Translations under genes and position numbers: made by a program | The notes under the pieces: model-generated | Told to the model about the DNA's origin: nothing | The model's database searches: none | Seen by the model: only the letters and a program-made list of their open reading frames with translations | NCBI RefSeq assembly: GCF_030815855.1 | Contig: NZ_JAUSXG010000001.1 | Span: 4,526,001-4,590,000 of the forward strand | Direction of reading: 5' to 3' | Length of the DNA stretch: 64,000 nucleotides | DNA from: Variovorax paradoxus | GTDB taxonomy: Bacteria; Pseudomonadota; Gammaproteobacteria; Burkholderiales; Burkholderiaceae_C | Part shown: positions 63,911-64,000 of the stretch, one piece after another | Layout: each line of letters begins with the position of its first letter | Numbering within the stretch: the stretch's first letter is position 1

Positions 63911-64000
63911 TCAGCCTTCGAACCGCCGCAGGCCGTCCAGGTCCACGATGGTGATGCCCTGGTACTCGGTCCGCAGCAGTCCGGCATCGCGCAGCCGTCC
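63911..64000 (-). CDS. Crp/Fnr-type regulator, C-terminal end only
   Basis: The last 29 residues of a minus-strand gene are visible (LRDAGLLRTEYQGITIVDLDGLRRFEG then stop). The pattern of a DGLL-type helix end, a short wing and a DLxGLRR motif is typical of the winged helix at the C-terminus of Crp/Fnr regulators. The rest lies beyond the window. It is convergent with the AraC gene. Confidence 0.7.
   Translation of the reverse strand, partial: GRLRDAGLLRTEYQGITIVDLDGLRRFEG

Overview
The window is GC-rich, densely packed DNA from a betaproteobacterium. The gene content (hemE beside priA, a Bug-type periplasmic binding protein with an amidase, a CIO-type cytochrome bd, an H1-tailed HU protein, several c-di-GMP enzymes) fits the Comamonadaceae, most likely Variovorax or a close relative. 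This assignment rests on protein resemblance and style, not on a marker gene; no rRNA, tRNA, CRISPR array or prophage was seen.

Layout. 1-1.1 kb: an IS30-family transposase cut by the window edge. 1.3-11.9 kb: housekeeping genes hemE, priA, rep, pldA and nadE, with a small membrane protein, a Clp-fold-like secreted protein and an AEC permease. An unusually AT-rich 470-bp gap with two DnaA-box consensus matches separates hemE from priA. 11.9-22 kb: a signalling block with a PAS-PAS hybrid histidine kinase and a three-gene unit (orphan TRAP-type binding protein, GGDEF-EAL protein, Cache-PAS-GGDEF protein), divergent from a LysR regulator. 22-26.3 kb: HU and a LysR-regulated Bug/amidase pair. 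26.3-32.6 kb: alpha-carbonic anhydrase, copper P-type ATPase behind a MerR-type 19-bp-spacer promoter, and cydABX. 32.7-38 kb: a Tat-exported SMP-30 protein, a fluoroacetate-dehalogenase-like hydrolase, a DUF3883-like protein and a secreted alginate-lyase/LamG protein.

38-58.7 kb looks like a stress and respiration island. It holds a glycosyltransferase-debranching enzyme pair, a groESL copy behind a sigma-32-type promoter, ctaG, and a run of genes joined by start/stop overlaps or very short gaps: a lanthanide-type methanol dehydrogenase (xoxF), its binding-protein partner (xoxJ), a cytochrome c lipoprotein (xoxG-like) and a caa3 oxidase (coxB-coxA-coxC). A DksA-like zinc-finger protein, a candidate PD-(D/E)XK protein, an MscS channel, a PmtA-like phospholipid methyltransferase and small or hydrolase genes follow. 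The xox-cox run could carry electrons from a periplasmic alcohol through XoxF, the cytochrome c and the CuA/cytochrome c subunit to oxygen from one transcript.

58.9-63.9 kb holds a paoABC-type molybdenum aldehyde oxidoreductase operon, transcribed away from an AraC regulator, and the C-terminal end of a Crp/Fnr-type regulator at the right edge. The most distinctive observations are the contiguous xoxF-xoxJ-xoxG-cox operon, the binding protein/c-di-GMP operon, a dehalogenase homologue with an altered halide pocket, a frameshifted zinc-ribbon gene, and the structured 5' region of groES.
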